Assembly: GCF_011927665.1 (NCBI RefSeq)
Contig: NZ_JAATJA010000002.1
Location: forward strand, 992,001-1,056,000
Length of the DNA stretch: 64,000 bases
Reading direction: 5' to 3'
Source of the DNA: Desulfobaculum xiamenense
Lineage (GTDB): Bacteria; Desulfobacterota; Desulfovibrionia; Desulfovibrionales; Desulfovibrionaceae
A program made the translations under genes and the position numbers. The stretch's first letter is position 1. Every line of letters begins with the position of its first letter. Under the pieces are notes generated by a model. It saw only the letters and a program-made list of their open reading frames with translations, was not told the DNA's origin and made no database searches. Below are positions 60,533 through 64,000 of the stretch, piece by piece.

Positions 60533-61201
60533 TTATTCCCGGATGATGACGATCAGATCCTTGGGCCCGTGCACGCCGATGGTCAACTGCATTTCGATGT
60601 CCGCCGTGCGCGATGGGCCGGAGATGAGGATGGCGTTGGTCGGCATGCCGTCGGCCCATTTCTGCTTGTCCATGAGCTGGACGAAGTTGGCGTGGATGGT
60701 GTCCGCGTCGAGCACGGCGATGTGCACCGGCGGCACCAGCGACATGAGGCGTGGCTCGTCCGGCGTGGGCCACAGGGCGATGGCTCCCTGCTCGGCTATG
60801 GCGCCGATGGTGCCGGTAATGGCGGCGTCCACCGACGAGAACAGACGTTCCTTGTAGTCGGCAAGGTCGCCTTCCCATGTCTCCAGCGGGGGCAGGCCTT
60901 CGCCACCCGCCTTCCATGCCTTGGCCACGTCCTTGCCAATGGCGGTGCCCGGCGCGTGGAGCAGGGCATTCCATCCCCGGCCGGAAACGAGTTCGCGCAG
61001 CTTGTCGGCCCAGCCGTCGGTGGGCGTCACCAGCACTTCGGCCGCCGAAGCGGTGAGGAGCTTCTTCATGCGTTCCACGCGCTGCTTCGTGTTCCAGCGG
61101 GGAATGGGCATGGGCTCGGCGCGGGGCACGAAGCCCTTGGCCTTGCGGTTGGCGGCGACCAGCCGGGAAAGGATGCGTTCGCGGGAGCTTTCGTTAGACA
61201 T
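60533..61201 (-). CDS. lutC: LutC/YkgG-type lactate utilisation protein (LUD domain)
   Basis: The 222-residue product is a LUD-domain protein. Family text: AAITGTIGAIAEQGAIALWPTPDEPRLMSLVPPVHIAVLDA and ILISGPSRTADIEMQLTIGVHGPKDLIVI, ending with the conserved GVHGP. It works with LutA and LutB in an iron-sulfur L-lactate oxidising complex. It overlaps lutB by 8 bp. Confidence 0.92.
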   Translation of the reverse strand: MSNESSRERILSRLVAANRKAKGFVPRAEPMPIPRWNTKQRVERMKKLLTASAAEVLVTPTDGWADKLRELVSGRGWNALLHAPGTAIGKDVAKAWKAGGEGLPPLETWEGDLADYKERLFSSVDAAITGTIGAIAEQGAIALWPTPDEPRLMSLVPPVHIAVLDADTIHANFVQLMDKQKWADGMPTNAILISGPSRTADIEMQLTIGVHGPKDLIVIIRE

Positions 61202-62618
61202 CGTCCACTCCTTCCTCCCTGCAACGGCGGTGCAGGCTCTTGCGTGCGAGCTTGGGGCGCGTGCGCGCGCTCATCCATGCGCCGAGGGGCCCGACGGCGG
61301 GCAGTCTGTCACCAAGAAGCCCCGCCATGCGCGTGGCCAGTTCGTTAAGCTTCGGCGTGGTGTTGACGAGTTGCCAGCCCTTCCAGACCGCGGCCTCGGT
61401 GCACGAGCGTCCGGCTCCGTGGCCGCGCACCGTTCCCTCGCCGGACGGGGCGTTGAGTTCGCTACGCAGGCGGCGTAGCAGGTCCGGGATGGGAATCATG
61501 GCCGGGCAGACCTCTTCGCAGGCGTTGCATAGGCTGGAGGCGGTGGTCAGCTTGCCCGCCTCGTCCAGCCCGACCATCTGCGGGGTGAGAATCTTGCCGA
61601 TGGGGCCGGGGTAGACGTGGCCGTAGGCATGTCCGCCGATGCGCGTGTACACCGGGCAATGGTTCAGGCACGAGCCGCAGCGGATGCATTGCAGCGTCTG
61701 GCGCAGTTCCGGATCGGCGAGGATGTCGCTGCGTCCGTTGTCGAGCAGGATGAGGTGGATTTCGTCCGGACCGTCGCGCTCGCCCTTGCGGCGCGGCGAG
61801 GTGATCATGTTGAAATAGGTGGTGATGAGCTGGCCCGTGGCCGACGCGGTGAGCAGGCGATACACGGGGTGGATGTCCTCCAGCTTCTCGATGACCTTCT
61901 CGATGCCTGCCACGGCGATGTGCAGGGGCGGGGCCGTGGTGCACATGCGCCCGTTGCCCTCGTTCTCCACGAGGCACAGGGTGCCCGTCTCGGCTACGGC
62001 GAAGTTCACGCCCGAGAGGCCCGCATCGGCCTCCATGTACTTGCGGCGCAGGGTCTTTCGCGCGATGGCGTTGAGTTCCGGGATGTCCTCGGTGAGGGGG
62101 GTGTCCGGCAGGTGCTGGTGGAAGATTTCGCCCACCTGCCTACGGTTCTTGTGCACGGCGGGGACGATGATGTGCGAGGGCGGCTCCCCGGCGAGCTGGA
62201 TGATGAATTCCCCGAGGTCCGTCTCGGCCACCTCGATGCCGTGGGCTTCGAGGAAGTGGTTGAGGTGCATCTCCTCGGAGACCATGGACTTGCCCTTGAC
62301 CAGCCGCGTGGCGTTGTGGCTGCGCAGGATGGAGAGCACGAGGGCGTTGGCTTCGTCCGTGGTTTCGGCCCAGTGCACGTGGATGCCGTTCTTCGTGCAG
62401 TTTTCTTCCAGCTTCTGGAGCAACTTCGGGAGCTTGGCCAGCGTGCGGCGACGGATGGCCCGCACAGCCGCGCGCAGGCGTTCGGTTTCCTCCGGGTCGG
62501 ACAGCAGTGCCCTGCGCTTGAGGACGAATCCGCCCATGGCTGCGGCGAAATTGCCGCGCAATTGCTGGTCCGCCAGCGCCTTGTTCACGTTCGCCTTGAA
62601 ATCGAATGCCTTAGCCAT
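61194..62618 (-). CDS. lutB: LutB/YkgF-type iron-sulfur lactate oxidation protein
   Basis: The 474-residue product has an N-terminal LUD part (SHNATRLVKGKSMVSEEMHLNHFLE, VNFAVAETGTLCLVENEGNGRMCTTAPPLHI) and two 4Fe-4S motifs at about 310-370 (CIRCGSCLNHCPVYTRIGGHAYGHVYPGPIG and CNACEEVCPAMIPIPDLLRRLR). It is the electron-carrying centre of the LutABC complex. It overlaps lutA by 8 bp and lutC by 8 bp, so the three are translated together. Confidence 0.95.
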   Translation of the reverse strand: MAKAFDFKANVNKALADQQLRGNFAAAMGGFVLKRRALLSDPEETERLRAAVRAIRRRTLAKLPKLLQKLEENCTKNGIHVHWAETTDEANALVLSILRSHNATRLVKGKSMVSEEMHLNHFLEAHGIEVAETDLGEFIIQLAGEPPSHIIVPAVHKNRRQVGEIFHQHLPDTPLTEDIPELNAIARKTLRRKYMEADAGLSGVNFAVAETGTLCLVENEGNGRMCTTAPPLHIAVAGIEKVIEKLEDIHPVYRLLTASATGQLITTYFNMITSPRRKGERDGPDEIHLILLDNGRSDILADPELRQTLQCIRCGSCLNHCPVYTRIGGHAYGHVYPGPIGKILTPQMVGLDEAGKLTTASSLCNACEEVCPAMIPIPDLLRRLRSELNAPSGEGTVRGHGAGRSCTEAAVWKGWQLVNTTPKLNELATRMAGLLGDRLPAVGPLGAWMSARTRPKLARKSLHRRCREEGVDDV

Positions 62619-63360
62619 TGGTCCTCTCCCATATGAACTCGGCGATGTGCTTGCCGGTCATGGCCAGTCCCATGCGGTCCAGCGCGCCGGTGATGTTCAT
62701 GAGGCAACCGCAGTCCGCCGTAAGCAGAACCTGCGCGCCGGTGCGAAATGCCGCCTCGGCCTTGTCCCGAACCATCGCCGCCGAGATTTCCGGTTGCTTC
62801 ACGGAGAATGTGCCGCCGAAGCCGCAGCACTCGTATTCCTTTTCCAGCTCGACGAGGGTGACGTTTTCGAGTTGGCCGATGAGGTCCTTGCAGATGCCGA
62901 TGATGCCCATCTCGCGCATGGCGTGGCAGGAGGAGTGCCAGGTGACGGTGACGGGCGCGCCCTTGTCCGCGAGGCGGATGCCGCAGACGCGCACGAGGAA
63001 TTCCGTGAGTTCGAAAACGCGGTTGGAGAAGGCCTTGGCCCGGAAGTAGTCCGGGTCGCCCTCGAAGAGCTTCGGATAGTGGCGATGCATCATGCCTGCG
63101 CAGGAGCCGGAGGGCACAATGATGGGCCAGTCGCGCGGGAAGCTGTCCAGTTGCTTTCGCGCCACTTCGCGGGCCTCGTCCATGTAGCCAGAGTTGTAGG
63201 CGGGCTGCCCGCAGCAGCTCTGGTCCTGCGGATAGACGACGCGCAGGCCTTCGCGTTCGAGCAGCCGGATTCCGGCCATGCCCGCGTCCGGGTAGGCCAT
63301 GTCCACGAGGCAGGTGCCGAAGAAGTACACGTTCTTCGGCTTTTCCGGGTAGATGCGCAT
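62611..63360 (-). CDS. lutA: LutA/YkgE-type Cys-rich lactate oxidation protein
   Basis: The 249-residue product has two CCG domains that bind an unusual 4Fe-4S cluster, as in LutA, GlcF and HdrB: SCCGQPAYNSGY, SGSCAGMM, TWHSSCHAMREM, ECCGFGGTFSVKQPEISAAM and TADCGCLMNI. The ATG at 63360 has a GGAGG site, and family similarity begins there (VYFFGTCLVDMAYPDAGM). First gene of the lut set, so the promoter is expected at 63370-63500. Confidence 0.94.
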   Translation of the reverse strand: MRIYPEKPKNVYFFGTCLVDMAYPDAGMAGIRLLEREGLRVVYPQDQSCCGQPAYNSGYMDEAREVARKQLDSFPRDWPIIVPSGSCAGMMHRHYPKLFEGDPDYFRAKAFSNRVFELTEFLVRVCGIRLADKGAPVTVTWHSSCHAMREMGIIGICKDLIGQLENVTLVELEKEYECCGFGGTFSVKQPEISAAMVRDKAEAAFRTGAQVLLTADCGCLMNITGALDRMGLAMTGKHIAEFIWERTNG

Positions 63361-63526
63361 GATGCCTCCGCAGCTTGGTTCGAGTCCGCCGTCCGCGCGT
63401 GGCGGGCGGTATTCGGGGAGTGTCCAGCATAGCACGCGGGGGCGGCGATGAACAAGGCGGGGAGGCGGAAGAGTGGGCTGAAGGCGCACCCCTGCTAAGG
63501 GTGTATGGGGAAGAGCCAGCCGGGGG

Positions 63527-64000
63527 CTAGGAGCCGATGTGAGCGATGGGCAGTTCGTCCCAGTTGGTGGTGAAGCGCCGCGACAGGCGGGCCTGACGCA
63601 TGTCCCATTCGCGGGCGACGCCGGAGGCCGCGTACTGGACGGTATCGCGCCCCCACTTGGAATTGATGCCGTCGAGGGCCTTCATGAGCGCCTCGCCGCG
63701 CGGGTCCGTATCCACGATGGGGTCCGGGGCGATGGTCAGCAGGCTCAATTGGCGGGTGCCTGCGTCCTCAAGGCCCGTGAGGGTCACTCCGGCCTTGATG
63801 TAGGCGTATCCGGAGCGGAAGATGCCGTCCAGAATGCGCAGGGCGGCCTTGATGAGCGTTGGCGTGTGCGCTGTGGCCACGGGCAACTGCAAGGTGCGCG
63901 AGGCCGAATGCTGTGGTAGGTCCGGCCGGTGGGGATTGGTGGAGACGAAGACGCCGACGTGCGCGGCCACGAGGTGCTCCCGGCGCAACTTCTCCGCGGC
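63527..64000 (-). CDS. umuC: UmuC-like translesion DNA polymerase, C-terminal part (5' end outside)
   Basis: The frame is open to the window edge; 157 codons are visible. The text near the end (EALMKALDGINSKWGRDTVQYAASG, WDMRQARLSRRFTTNWDELPIA) matches the C-terminus of UmuC/DinP Y-family polymerases, including the usual final TTxWDELP. The catalytic palm domain lies outside the window. A umuD gene would be expected upstream, beyond the window. Expression is normally under LexA control. Confidence 0.88.
   Translation of the reverse strand, partial: AAEKLRREHLVAAHVGVFVSTNPHRPDLPQHSASRTLQLPVATAHTPTLIKAALRILDGIFRSGYAYIKAGVTLTGLEDAGTRQLSLLTIAPDPIVDTDPRGEALMKALDGINSKWGRDTVQYAASGVAREWDMRQARLSRRFTTNWDELPIAHIGS

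Overview
The window looks like a piece of chromosome from a GC-rich, sulfate-reducing bacterium of the Desulfovibrio group (Desulfovibrionaceae or a close relative). The main reason is a complete dissimilatory sulfate-activation and APS-reduction locus: sat, aprBA, qmoABC and the promoter-distal qmoD-type gene. A lutABC-type lactate-oxidation set, hydrogenase maturation factor HypF, glycogen phosphorylase and many stand-alone ferredoxin-type proteins fit the same physiology. I cannot name a species from the sequence alone.

Layout. 1-10 kb: a partial YkgJ-type protein, a lipoprotein, glycogen phosphorylase, CheW, a MarR/DUF429/ferredoxin operon and a large NAD-type glutamate dehydrogenase. 10-25 kb: a fused SucC-SucD acyl-CoA ligase, a thioesterase with archaeal-type phosphoglycerate mutase, homoserine dehydrogenase with an AlaC-type aminotransferase, a ComFB-like pair, TPR and HD-domain proteins, a TrpF-like protein, a large lipoprotein, a twin-ATPase ABC protein and a membrane polyferredoxin. 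25-34 kb: a polar amino-acid ABC transporter, TatD, a nicotinate phosphoribosyltransferase (with a possible nicotinamidase stump), a glycosyltransferase and an aromatic amino-acid permease. 35-45 kb: qmoD, qmoC, qmoB, qmoA, aprA and aprB on the minus strand, with sat diverging on the plus strand. 45-52 kb: a chorismate mutase/EPSP-synthase-like fusion, a small coiled-coil protein, aconitase and PpiD. 52-64 kb: a DUF169 protein, a small membrane protein, two tandem EamA exporters, a lytic transglycosylase, HypF, DUF362, lutCBA and the end of umuC.

How the genes work together. Sat makes APS from sulfate and ATP, AprAB reduces APS to sulfite, and QmoABC links the menaquinone pool to AprAB. The LutABC-type lactate oxidation set, aconitase, the CoA ligase and glutamate dehydrogenase would feed carbon and electrons, and glycogen phosphorylase mobilises stored polyglucose.

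Most interesting structure. (1) At least seven copies of a ~230-bp intergenic repeat occur at 25.4, 28.3, 34.2-35.0 (three in tandem) and 51.7-52.2 kb. Each has three short-loop hairpins, and the middle stem shows compensatory base changes between copies. (2) The long aprBA leader has a terminator-like hairpin plus an upstream segment that could act as anti-terminator. (3) The aprA-qmoA gap has two consecutive long hairpins. (4) A nested perfect palindrome lies inside a small coding sequence at 47.5 kb. (5) A stem-loop covers the ribosome binding site of a small membrane protein at 53.7 kb. All structural claims come from reading the sequence by eye; no folding or database search was run.
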